Shown: positions 1 to 4,728 of the stretch, piece after piece | How the letters are laid out: each line of letters begins with the position of its first letter | How positions within the stretch are numbered: the first letter of the stretch is position 1 | From: Zoogloeaceae bacterium | GTDB taxonomy: Bacteria; Pseudomonadota; Gammaproteobacteria; Burkholderiales; Rhodocyclaceae | Assembly (NCBI GenBank): GCA_031273145.1 | Contig: JAISSL010000156.1 | Span: 1-6,318 of the forward strand | Reading direction: 5' to 3' | DNA: 6,318 bases | Made by a program: the position numbers and the translations under genes | The notes under the pieces: generated by a model | The model's input: the letters and a program-made list of their open reading frames with translations, nothing else | What the model was told of the DNA's origin: nothing | Database searches by the model: none

Positions 1-70
1 GCCGACGGATGACGGCATCTACGGCCTTCATATCTTCCCCGATCAGGGGGTAAAGCTGTTGCAACGACAA
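1..70 (-). CDS. ispB: Polyprenyl (octaprenyl-type) diphosphate synthase, N-terminus only
   Basis: Partial gene: only the first residues are in the window, reading leftwards off the edge. From the TTG at 70-68 the protein begins MSLQQLYPLIGEDMKAVDAV, ending IRR at the edge. This resembles the start of bacterial trans-polyprenyl diphosphate synthases (IspB), which make the side chain of ubiquinone or menaquinone from farnesyl diphosphate and isopentenyl diphosphate. The catalytic DDxxD motifs lie outside, so the call rests on the N-terminus. Start choice: an in-frame ATG at 103-101 would add 11 residues (MRPIFCGTGAI), but the predicted -10 hexamer overlaps that ATG, while the TTG has GGGAG (80-76) five bases upstream and gives the family-like N-terminus. 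An annotation using ATG 103 cannot be excluded. The gene follows the IMPase-family gene on the same strand but seems to have its own promoter. Confidence 0.62.
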   Translation of the reverse strand, partial: MSLQQLYPLIGEDMKAVDAVIRR

Positions 71-101
71 AATGGCTCCCGTTCCGCAAAAAATTGGACG
101 C

Positions 102-131
102 ATGTTAGAAGCCCTGCCCCGCCAGTGTCAA
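102..131 (-). promoter_or_regulatory. Sigma-70-type promoter for the ispB-like gene
   Basis: On the minus strand a perfect -35 TTGACA (131-126) is followed by an 18-nt spacer and TAACAT (107-102), which matches the -10 consensus at 4 of 6 positions including the conserved first A and last T. Transcription would start near 95 and give a leader of about 25 nt to the TTG start at 70, with the Shine-Dalgarno GGGAG inside it. The -10 overlaps the upstream ATG (103-101), so transcripts from here could not use that ATG. Confidence 0.55.
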
Positions 132-266
132 TAGCGACGCCCCATGCTGTAGGGAACAGGTAATCTGTCCGGGTTCATGATGTGCCAAAGAGGTCAATCG
201 CTGTCTGTCCGAAACCTGGCGGGCGGCTTTCAATGCTGAATTCAAACCGGACAAACCTATTTGTTG

Positions 267-1112
267 TCAACCGCCGGACGCGGGTATGGAAACTTGCATC
301 TGTTCGCGCAGCCAGTCCCGCCATGTACGAAAGAATACCGGATCAAGCGCCGCGATGATCGAGCGTCGCCACGGCGAGGCGGCGGAGAAATCATCATCCT
401 CGAAAGTGGCGACCTGCCCGCCCATTTCTTCCAGCATCAACTGTCCCGCCGCGTAGTCCCAGAGATGTTCGCCGCCATGCGTGATGGCATCCAGACGCCC
501 TGCCGCAAGGTAGCACCAGTCCAGAACGGAAGAACCCAGGTTGCGCTGCGAATATATCGGCGCTTCATGCACAATCCGCAAGGCCAGATGCGGAGGCAGA
601 CGCTTGAAATCAATGCTGGCTACCGCATCCGCCAACGGCTTGCCCACCGGTTCATGCGCCGGAAGGCGCGCGCCATCCACCCACAGGCCGCCGCCCTTGT
701 AGCTCGAATAAACCTCTTTCATCATGGGAAGACAGGAAACCCCCAGCACTGGCTTGCCTTCCCGCAGTAGCGCGACAGAAACGGCAAATTGCGGCAAGCC
801 CACCAGAAAATTGGTGCTGCCGTCAATCGGGTCCATGACCCACGCGCCTTCCGAAAAGCCCCGTTCCCAGGCTTCCTTCTGTTCTTCGCCTGTCATTTCC
901 TCGCCGATCATGGGCAGGTCGGCAAGCCGGGAGAGTTCGCGCATCAGGGCTTCCTGCGCGGCAATATCCGCTTCCGAAAAGGCAGAGCCATCCGCTTTTG
1001 TCCGCCCGGAAACCTTGAGAAAACGCGGCAGGACTTCCCGCTCGGAAATTTCCCGCACGATCCGCTCTACGGTAGGGCGCAACTCCGCCAGTTGAGAGAA
1101 ATCAAGAGACAT
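267..1112 (-). CDS. Inositol monophosphatase family protein
   Basis: Predicted Mg2+-dependent, Li+-sensitive-type phosphatase of the IMPase/FBPase superfamily, 281 residues, a normal full length. Visible motifs: GEEM at 70-73 (Glu71 a metal ligand), the signature WVMDPIDGSTNF at 91-102 (Asp94 and Asp97 bind metal, Gly-Ser-Thr follows) and the C-terminal LWDYAAG at 217-223 with Asp219 as third-metal and substrate ligand. All expected catalytic residues are present. No signal peptide or membrane segment is seen, so it should be cytosolic. The substrate cannot be read from sequence: inositol-1-phosphate, a sugar phosphate, PAP (CysQ-like) or histidinol phosphate are all served by relatives. It starts at ATG 1112, 12 nt after the stop of the peroxiredoxin-like gene, with an AAAGGGA ribosome site overlapping that stop, so the two are probably co-transcribed and translationally coupled. 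No convincing intrinsic terminator follows it. Confidence 0.9.
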   Translation of the reverse strand: MSLDFSQLAELRPTVERIVREISEREVLPRFLKVSGRTKADGSAFSEADIAAQEALMRELSRLADLPMIGEEMTGEEQKEAWERGFSEGAWVMDPIDGSTNFLVGLPQFAVSVALLREGKPVLGVSCLPMMKEVYSSYKGGGLWVDGARLPAHEPVGKPLADAVASIDFKRLPPHLALRIVHEAPIYSQRNLGSSVLDWCYLAAGRLDAITHGGEHLWDYAAGQLMLEEMGGQVATFEDDDFSAASPWRRSIIAALDPVFFRTWRDWLREQMQVSIPASGG

Positions 1113-1124
1113 ATGCGTTTCCCT

Positions 1125-1688
1125 TTATTTCTGCCGCCATTTCAACGAACAGCCGATGGATGCCTGCTGCTTTTCCGGGCCGCGCCCGCTATGGACGACT
1201 TCCGTCATCGCAAGCAGCAAATCGCTTTTTGCGTCGGCGGGAACCGCGCGCGCGTTCATGCCGGAACCATCGAACCTTCCCCGATATTGCAGGGCGCGTT
1301 CCGCGTTGAAGCCGAAGAAATCGGGCGTGCATACCGCGCCATAGGCATGGGCAACCGCCTGACTTTCATCGTACAGATAGGGAAAGGAAAAATTGAGGGC
1401 ATCCGCGAGCGCGACCATTTGCCTGAAGCTGTCTTCGGGATAGGCTTTTGTGTCATTGCTCATGATGGCGGCGACCCCGATGCCAAGCGCCTGAAGGCTG
1501 CGGCAATCCGCGACCAGCCGGGGCAAAATCGCCTGCACGTAGGGACAGTGATTGCAGATGAACATCACCAGAAGGCCGGATTTTCCGCTGACTGAAGCCA
1601 GACTGTGCGTTTTTCCATCCACGCCTGGCAGGGAAAAATCCGGCGCCTGCCAGCCAAAATCGCAAACCGGGGAAGAAAGAGCAACCAT
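1125..1688 (-). CDS. Peroxiredoxin-like / thioredoxin-fold CXXC protein
   Basis: 187-residue cytosolic protein of the AhpC/TSA-like thioredoxin-fold group often annotated as thioredoxin family protein (PRX-like 1). It opens with the peroxiredoxin-type segment WQAPDFSLPGVDGK (13-26). Instead of the peroxidatic PxxxTxxC of true peroxiredoxins it carries a thioredoxin-like CNHCPYV at 45-51 (Cys45, Cys48), followed by a VCTPDFFGF segment with the likely cis-proline, and ends with GCSLKW near the C-terminus, typical of the group. The expected role is a thiol-disulphide or peroxide-related redox function; the exact substrate is unknown. Start: the frame stays open upstream to 1811, but ATG 1688 is chosen because it has AAGG seven bases upstream, gives a family-like N-terminus, and lies about 24 nt after a predicted transcription start. 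It is the first gene of a pair with the IMPase-family gene. Confidence 0.85.
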   Translation of the reverse strand: MVALSSPVCDFGWQAPDFSLPGVDGKTHSLASVSGKSGLLVMFICNHCPYVQAILPRLVADCRSLQALGIGVAAIMSNDTKAYPEDSFRQMVALADALNFSFPYLYDESQAVAHAYGAVCTPDFFGFNAERALQYRGRFDGSGMNARAVPADAKSDLLLAMTEVVHSGRGPEKQQASIGCSLKWRQK

Positions 1689-1718
1689 GACAAACCTTGT
1701 GAAATAAAGAAACGGGGC

Positions 1719-1727
1719 ATGATAGCA
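1719..1727 (-). promoter_or_regulatory. Extended -10 promoter for the peroxiredoxin-like/IMPase pair
   Basis: Minus strand reads TGCTATCAT (1727-1719): an extended -10 TG-N in front of TATCAT, 5 of 6 to consensus. No good -35 stands at 17 nt; the nearest TTGCCG is 19 nt away. Initiation would be near 1712, leaving a 24-nt leader with an AAGG ribosome site before ATG 1688. Confidence 0.4.
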
Positions 1728-1798
1728 CTCCTGCACTGCGTATCGGCAAGGCTTTTCCGCAGTCAACTGTAAAAAATACCCTTCACTGTGAAATATAG

Positions 1799-1819
1799 AA
1801 AAAGCCCACATGAAGCGGG
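1799..1819 (-). terminator. Weak terminator-like hairpin on the minus strand
   Basis: On the minus strand CCCGC, loop TTCAT, then GTGGG (stem of five pairs including one G-U) is followed by C and five T residues. On the plus strand the same stem has an A-C mismatch, so it works only leftwards. No minus-strand gene lies directly upstream; it would stop antisense transcription leaving the tumE region before the divergent gene pair. The short stem keeps confidence low. Confidence 0.3.
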
Positions 1820-1838
1820 TTTGAGGGAAAAGTTTGGT

Positions 1839-1867
1839 TTGACAAGGTTATCATGTGTTGTTATTAT
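1839..1867 (+). promoter_or_regulatory. Near-consensus sigma-70 promoter of the tumE-tumA operon
   Basis: Perfect -35 TTGACA (1839-1844), ideal 17-nt spacer, and -10 TATTAT (1862-1867), 5 of 6 to consensus. This is one of the two best promoters in the window. The expected start point is at 1873-1875, at or within two bases of the tumE ATG at 1875, so the toxin message should have essentially no leader. Confidence 0.75.
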
Positions 1868-1878
1868 CTCCAACATGA
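1851..1878. promoter_or_regulatory. Candidate operator over the tumE start
   Basis: Imperfect inverted repeat: TCATGTGTTG (1851-1860) against CAACATGA (1871-1878). The reverse complement of the right arm is TCATGTTG, equal to the left arm apart from two extra bases. It covers the -10, the start point and the ATG, where a repressor would block transcription. Autoregulation by the wHTH protein TumA, alone or with TumE, is the usual behaviour of toxin-antitoxin modules; that this repeat is the site is inference. Confidence 0.35.
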
Positions 1879-2171
1879 AAGCTGAACTCCTCGTTGATCG
1901 CCGCGTTACTCTCACCGTTGATGCCTTCATCGAAATGAAGCTGTGGCGCTTGCCAGAACCCATTCCCGGCAGCGCGCATTTCTTCAAATACAGTCTGGCC
2001 TACGTTGTCAAAGGGGTTTGCGTGCTGCGCTACGACAATGAGCGCGGCAAGGGAGATCACCGACATGATGGCAACGTGGAATCCAGAATCACCTTTCACA
2101 ACCCAGACCAGCTCATGAACGATTTTCTTGCCGATGTCACAAGGTGGAATCATGAAAACTATCATTCTTGA
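1875..2171 (+). CDS. tumE: TumE-type toxin (DUF6516 family)
   Basis: 98-residue small protein recognised as a TumE-family toxin by the central signature YDNERGKGDHRH at 53-64, preceded by YSLAYVVKGVCVLR (39-52), and the ending QLMNDFLADVTRW. The charged Asn-Glu-Arg and Asp-His-Arg-His cluster is the probable active or RNA-binding centre of the family, though the biochemical target is not something I can read here. Start: the frame extends upstream to 1788, but ATG 1875 gives the family-like N-terminus MKAELLVDRRVTL and fits the promoter, whose start point is at 1873-1875. There is no Shine-Dalgarno before it. It is the first gene of the pair and overlaps tumA by 20 nt, a toxin-first order. 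Cytosolic, with no signal or membrane segment. Confidence 0.85.
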   Translation: MKAELLVDRRVTLTVDAFIEMKLWRLPEPIPGSAHFFKYSLAYVVKGVCVLRYDNERGKGDHRHDGNVESRITFHNPDQLMNDFLADVTRWNHENYHS

Positions 2172-2496
2172 AGTTGCCCGCCCGGAAGAGGCATTTCAGG
2201 CATTTGCAATGGCGTGGAAAACCGGCAAGGCGGAAGGGGAAGCACGGATTTCCTTCGCTTCCCCGGAACTCCTGTGGAAAACCCTGACCGAAAAACGCTG
2301 GAATCTTCTAAAGTCGCTGGCTGGGGCAGGCAAGGTTTCCATCCGGGAAGCGGCAAGGCTTGTCAAGCGCGACGTGAAGGCCGTGCACGGCGACGTGACG
2401 GCGCTTGTAAACGCGGGGGTACTGACGCGCACCGAAGAAGGCATCGAATTTCCGTATGAGGCCGTGCATGTGGATTTCATGCTGAAAGCCGCATGA
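2152..2496 (+). CDS. tumA: TumA-type antitoxin, winged-helix DNA-binding protein
   Basis: 114 residues, the expected partner of TumE. The N-terminal 40 residues (MKTIILEVARPEEAF onward) are the probable toxin-binding part; residues about 45-110 form a MarR-like winged helix-turn-helix of the HVO_A0114/COG4190 kind, with KVSIREAARLVKRDVKAVHG as the helix-turn-helix region and VLTRTEEGIEFP as the wing. It should neutralise TumE and repress the shared promoter. Start: ATG 2152 is preferred over the in-frame ATG 2128 because AAGGTGG (2141-2147) stands just upstream and homologues start at this Met. It begins inside tumE, so translation is coupled. The good ribosome site contrasts with the toxin, which has none, and would favour antitoxin excess. 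Confidence 0.82.
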   Translation: MKTIILEVARPEEAFQAFAMAWKTGKAEGEARISFASPELLWKTLTEKRWNLLKSLAGAGKVSIREAARLVKRDVKAVHGDVTALVNAGVLTRTEEGIEFPYEAVHVDFMLKAA

Positions 2497-2531
2497 ATTG
2501 GACGTTTGGACGGGAGATATTCGGGCAGTAT

Positions 2532-2560
2532 CAATATCTTCTTGCAATCAGAAAATATTG
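2532..2560 (+). repeat. AT-rich hairpin downstream of tumA
   Basis: CAATATCTTCT (2532-2542) pairs with AGAAAATATTG (2550-2560) with one mismatch and a 7-nt loop. It lies 35 nt after the tumA stop and could protect the 3' end of the mRNA or act as a weak termination aid, but it lacks a GC-rich stem and a U-run, so I do not call it an intrinsic terminator. Confidence 0.3.
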
Positions 2561-2570
2561 AAAACAGTAC

Positions 2571-2604
2571 CCACTCCGTCATTCCTGCGAAGGCCGGAAT
2601 CCAG
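2571..2604 (+). repeat. REP-like unit A
   Basis: Forward unit: CCACTCCGTC flank, core ATTCCTGCGAAGGCCGGAAT (2581-2600), then CCAG. The stem is partly decayed: the sixth base T faces C, leaving ATTCC/GGAAT as the intact outer pairs. Confidence 0.75.
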
Positions 2605-2667
2605 TAAGACCCCAGGGTTTTCGCATGAAGGGGATGATAGACCACTATTTTATGCTGTCGTAAAAAT

Positions 2668-2697
2668 ACTGGATTCCGCGACTTCGCGCGGAATGAC
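2668..2697 (-). repeat. REP-like unit B
   Basis: Reverse unit: ACTGG flank, then an 8-bp perfect stem ATTCCGCG (2673-2680) and CGCGGAAT (2687-2694) around loop ACTTCG, then GAC. It differs in length from the 20-bp cores of A and D. Confidence 0.7.
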
Positions 2698-2711
2698 AAC
2701 CAGACCCCGCT

Positions 2712-2750
2712 CGTCATTCTGCGTACCGCGAAGCGGCGTCGCAGAATCCA
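2712..2750 (+). repeat. REP-like unit C, expanded hairpin
   Basis: Forward unit CGTC then ATTCTGCG (2716-2723) pairing with CGCAGAAT (2740-2747), then CCA. Relative to unit B the C-to-T and G-to-A changes are compensated. The loop holds a second hairpin CCGC-GAA-GCGG (2726-2736), so the unit is a hairpin on a hairpin. Confidence 0.68.
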
Positions 2751-2769
2751 CTACGCGGGACATTGGAAG

Positions 2770-2803
2770 CTGGATTCCCGCCTACGCGGGAATGACGGAG
2801 TGG
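2770..2803 (-). repeat. REP-like unit D (dRS3-like)
   Basis: Reverse unit: CTGG flank, core ATTCCCGCCTACGCGGGAAT (2774-2793), then GACGGAGTGG. The core fits the ATTCCC-N8-GGGAAT pattern of the Neisseria dRS3 repeat. It is identical over 34 bp, in opposite orientation, to the unit at 5946-5979. Confidence 0.82.
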
Positions 2804-2941
2804 TATAAATCTCTTCCTTTTCTGGACGCCACAAAATATTGACGCTCCCACGCGCCTGCCCTGCCCTGATACAAAATCGGATGAATCATCATCCATTCGA
2901 TGCTAGGATGTCATTTTTTCGTTTCAGGGTTTTTATACTCC

Positions 2942-3754
2942 ATGTCCGCACACAACACCCTCCGCCGTTTGACCTTGACCGACTTCGCCCGGCTCTACCA
3001 GAGCCAGGAAAAAATCGTCATGCTGACCTGCTACGATGCCAGCTTCGCCGCCCTCATGGATGCGGCAGGCGTAGAACTCCTGCTGGTGGGAGATTCCCTG
3101 GGCAACGTCATACAGGGAGAAGATTCCACGCTGCCAGTCACCCTGGAACAGATGGCCTATCACACCGCCGCCGTCAAGCGCGGCGCAACCCGCGCCATGA
3201 TCGTCGCCGATCTGCCGTTCGCCACGGCGCAACTGGGCGCGGAAGATACGTTCCGCAATGCCGCCAGATTGATGGCCGCCGGCGCGCAAATGGTCAAACT
3301 CGAAGGCGGAGAACTCATGGCGGATACCGTCGAATTCCTCGTTCGGCGCGGCATTCCGGTCTGCGGACACATCGGGCTTACTCCGCAATCCGTGCATCAA
3401 CTGGGCGGCTTTCACGTCCAGGGCAAGAACGAATCCGGGGCAAAACAGCTCTATGCCGACGCCAAAAGCCTTGCCAGCGCAGGCGCCAGCATGATCGTGC
3501 TGGAAGCCATGCCGGGCGACCTCGCCGCCCACATCACGCGCGAAATTTCCGTCCCCACCATCGGCATTGGCGCAGGCAAAGAAGTTTCCGGTCAGGTGCT
3601 GGTGGTCTACGACATGCTGAACATCTCCACCGGCAAAAAGCCCCGCTTCGTCAAGGATTTCATGGTTGATACCGGCAGCATCCAGGCCGCCCTTGCCGCA
3701 TACGTGCGGGAAGTAAAGGCGGGCGCTTTTCCCGCCCCTGAACATACTTACTGA
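2942..3754 (+). CDS. panB: 3-methyl-2-oxobutanoate hydroxymethyltransferase (PanB)
   Basis: First committed enzyme of pantothenate synthesis: transfers a hydroxymethyl group from 5,10-methylene-tetrahydrofolate to 2-oxoisovalerate to give ketopantoate. 270 residues, close to the 264 of E. coli. TIM-barrel with the expected residues: VGDSLG at 49-54 (Asp51, Mg2+ ligand), ADLPF at 89-93 (Asp90, Mg2+ ligand), VKLEGG at 118-123 (Lys119, Glu121) and LEAMP at 187-191 (Glu188, the likely catalytic base), plus GHIGLTPQSVHQLGGF at 142-157. Start: ATG 2942 gives a normal N-terminus, but the ribosome site is poor (AGGG twelve bases away). The frame is open to ATG 2900, which would add 14 hydrophobic residues and has no ribosome site either. 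No convincing promoter is seen between the repeat cluster and this start. panC follows after 13 nt. Confidence 0.95.
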   Translation: MSAHNTLRRLTLTDFARLYQSQEKIVMLTCYDASFAALMDAAGVELLLVGDSLGNVIQGEDSTLPVTLEQMAYHTAAVKRGATRAMIVADLPFATAQLGAEDTFRNAARLMAAGAQMVKLEGGELMADTVEFLVRRGIPVCGHIGLTPQSVHQLGGFHVQGKNESGAKQLYADAKSLASAGASMIVLEAMPGDLAAHITREISVPTIGIGAGKEVSGQVLVVYDMLNISTGKKPRFVKDFMVDTGSIQAALAAYVREVKAGAFPAPEHTY

Positions 3755-3767
3755 TTGAGCAACCATC

Positions 3768-4610
3768 ATGCAGACCTTTTCCCGCATTGCCGACCTGCGC
3801 CAAGCCTTGCAGCAAAAAAGGGCGCAGGGAGAAAAAATCGCCTTCGTGCCCACCATGGGCAACCTGCATGAAGGCCATATCGCCCTGATGCAGGCGGCGC
3901 ATACCCATGCGCCAACCGTGGTCGCCAGCGTCTTCGTCAATCGCCTGCAATTTGGCCCCGGCGAAGATTTCGACCAGTATCCCCGCACCTTGCAGGAAGA
4001 TCAGGCAAAGCTCGCCGCTGCCGGGGTGCATCTGCTCTTTGCGCCGGATGAGCGCGAACTCTATCCAGAACCGCAGGGCTATTTCGTCGACCCGCCGGAA
4101 TTGCAGCATCTGCTGGAAGGGGAATTTCGTCCCGGCCATTTTCGCGGCGTCGCCACGGTCGTGCTCAAGCTCTTCAATGCCGTTCAGCCCAACGTAGCCC
4201 TATTCGGCAAGAAGGATTACCAGCAATTGATGCTGATTCGCGCCATGACCCGCCAACTTTTGCTGCCCATTGAGATTATCGGGATGGATACGGTTCGTGC
4301 CGAAGACGGATTGGCGTTGTCATCACGCAACAGTTATCTTTCTCCCGCCGAACGCGCCGAAGCGCCGCGCCTCTACCGCACCCTGAACGAATTGCGCGCG
4401 GCCATTCTGCGCGATGGAACAGGGGCAATCGAAGCCCTGACAGCCGCCGCACAGGAAAATCTGGCGCAACATGGCTGGAAGACTGATTATCTGGCCGTGC
4501 GGCAGCAGTCCGACCTGCATCCTCCTTCACCGGATGGAGCGCAAAAACTGGTGATTGTGGCCGCCTCCCGCCTGGGTTCCACCCGCCTGATTGACAATCT
4601 GGAAATTTAG
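3768..4610 (+). CDS. panC: Pantothenate synthetase (pantoate--beta-alanine ligase, PanC)
   Basis: Joins pantoate and beta-alanine using ATP, through a pantoyl-adenylate, to make pantothenate (vitamin B5). 280 residues, normal length. Nucleotidyltransferase-fold motifs are all there: [10 protein letters not shown] at 28-37 (His34 and His37, the HIGH-like motif), [15 protein letters not shown] at 54-68 for pantoate binding (Arg where enterobacteria have Pro-Met), FGKKDYQQL at 146-154 and LALSSRN at 182-188, the KMSKS-equivalent. The C-terminal domain ends [17 protein letters not shown]. The gene lies 13 nt after panB and shares its transcript; the ribosome site is weak (GAG in TTGAGCAACC), suggesting help from coupling to panB. 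It ends 118 nt before panD. Confidence 0.96.
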   Translation: MQTFSRIADLRQALQQKRAQGEKIAFVPTMGNLHEGHIALMQAAHTHAPTVVASVFVNRLQFGPGEDFDQYPRTLQEDQAKLAAAGVHLLFAPDERELYPEPQGYFVDPPELQHLLEGEFRPGHFRGVATVVLKLFNAVQPNVALFGKKDYQQLMLIRAMTRQLLLPIEIIGMDTVRAEDGLALSSRNSYLSPAERAEAPRLYRTLNELRAAILRDGTGAIEALTAAAQENLAQHGWKTDYLAVRQQSDLHPPSPDGAQKLVIVAASRLGSTRLIDNLEI

Positions 4611-4629
4611 GTTTTTCATCTTTCGCAAG

Positions 4630-4693
4630 GTAACGGCAAAGCTGATTCCGGCACTTGTGCAGAACGATTTGACAGCGGGAAATTTGCCGTTAC
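4630..4693. repeat. 11-bp perfect inverted repeat in the panC-panD gap
   Basis: GTAACGGCAAA (4630-4640) and TTTGCCGTTAC (4683-4693) are exact reverse complements separated by 42 nt. The right arm lies in the spacer and first half of the -10 of the panD promoter. Arm centres are 53 bp apart, about five helical turns, so two molecules of a repressor could bind the same DNA face and loop it. In RNA the arms could instead form the base of a long hairpin in the panC 3' end. Confidence 0.5.
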
Positions 4694-4696
4694 AAT
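4669..4696 (+). promoter_or_regulatory. Sigma-70 promoter for panD
   Basis: Perfect -35 TTGACA (4669-4674), 16-nt spacer, -10 TACAAT (4691-4696), 5 of 6 to consensus. Transcription would start near 4703 and give a 26-nt leader to ATG 4729. It lets panD be expressed apart from panBC, and its -10 overlaps the right arm of the inverted repeat at 4683-4693. Confidence 0.68.
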
Positions 4697-4728
4697 GCCC
4701 TTCCCCAATACTTGCAATGGGTACTGCC

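Larger units (their letters stand above)
2571..2803. repeat. Cluster of four REP-like palindromic units (composite inverted repeat)
   Basis: Four related palindromes alternate in orientation: A (2571-2604, forward), B (2668-2697, reverse), C (2712-2750, forward) and D (2770-2803, reverse). The outer units A and D form the ends of a 233-bp inverted repeat, matching at 31 of 34 positions. Alternation of paired palindromes resembles BIMEs built from REP elements; the terminal inverted repeats also resemble a MITE. Such units can stabilise mRNA ends, block exonucleases, or bind gyrase or IHF in other bacteria; none of this is shown here. With the AT-rich hairpin at 2532-2560, this accounts for most of the 445-nt gene-free stretch 2497-2941. 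Open frames here are by-products of the repeats. Confidence 0.8.

Noticed and set aside
132..266. Possible tRNA, small RNA or small gene upstream of ispB
   Set aside because: No cloverleaf or T-loop motif; the only short frames (for example 16 codons) lack support. TCTGTCCG occurs twice (164-171, 204-211), but nothing else makes it a recognisable element.
261..1595. Several plus-strand open frames opposite the IMPase and peroxiredoxin-like genes
   Set aside because: Their translations are Arg/Pro-rich antisense shadows with no domain signature; the minus-strand frames hold all recognisable motifs.
2571..2803. CRISPR array
   Set aside because: The repeated units alternate in orientation, differ in sequence and have uneven spacing (52-93 nt between some centres), unlike direct CRISPR repeats; no cas genes.
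2498..2842. Open frame of 114 codons on the plus strand through the repeat cluster
   Set aside because: Its translation (PSFLRRPESS, IPAYAGMTEW) is the usual artefact of reading the CGTCATTCC/GGAATCCAG palindromes; no ribosome site and no family resemblance apart from that.
2839..2939. Promoter for panB built from TTGACG (2839-2844) or TATACT (2934-2939)
   Set aside because: TTGACG has no -10 at 16-18 nt, and TATACT would start transcription inside the panB ATG and has no -35; neither is convincing.
2933..3988. Long 351-codon open frame antisense to panB and panC
   Set aside because: It is a GC-driven shadow frame opposite two clearly recognised genes, crosses their boundary, has no family-like motifs and no start signals.
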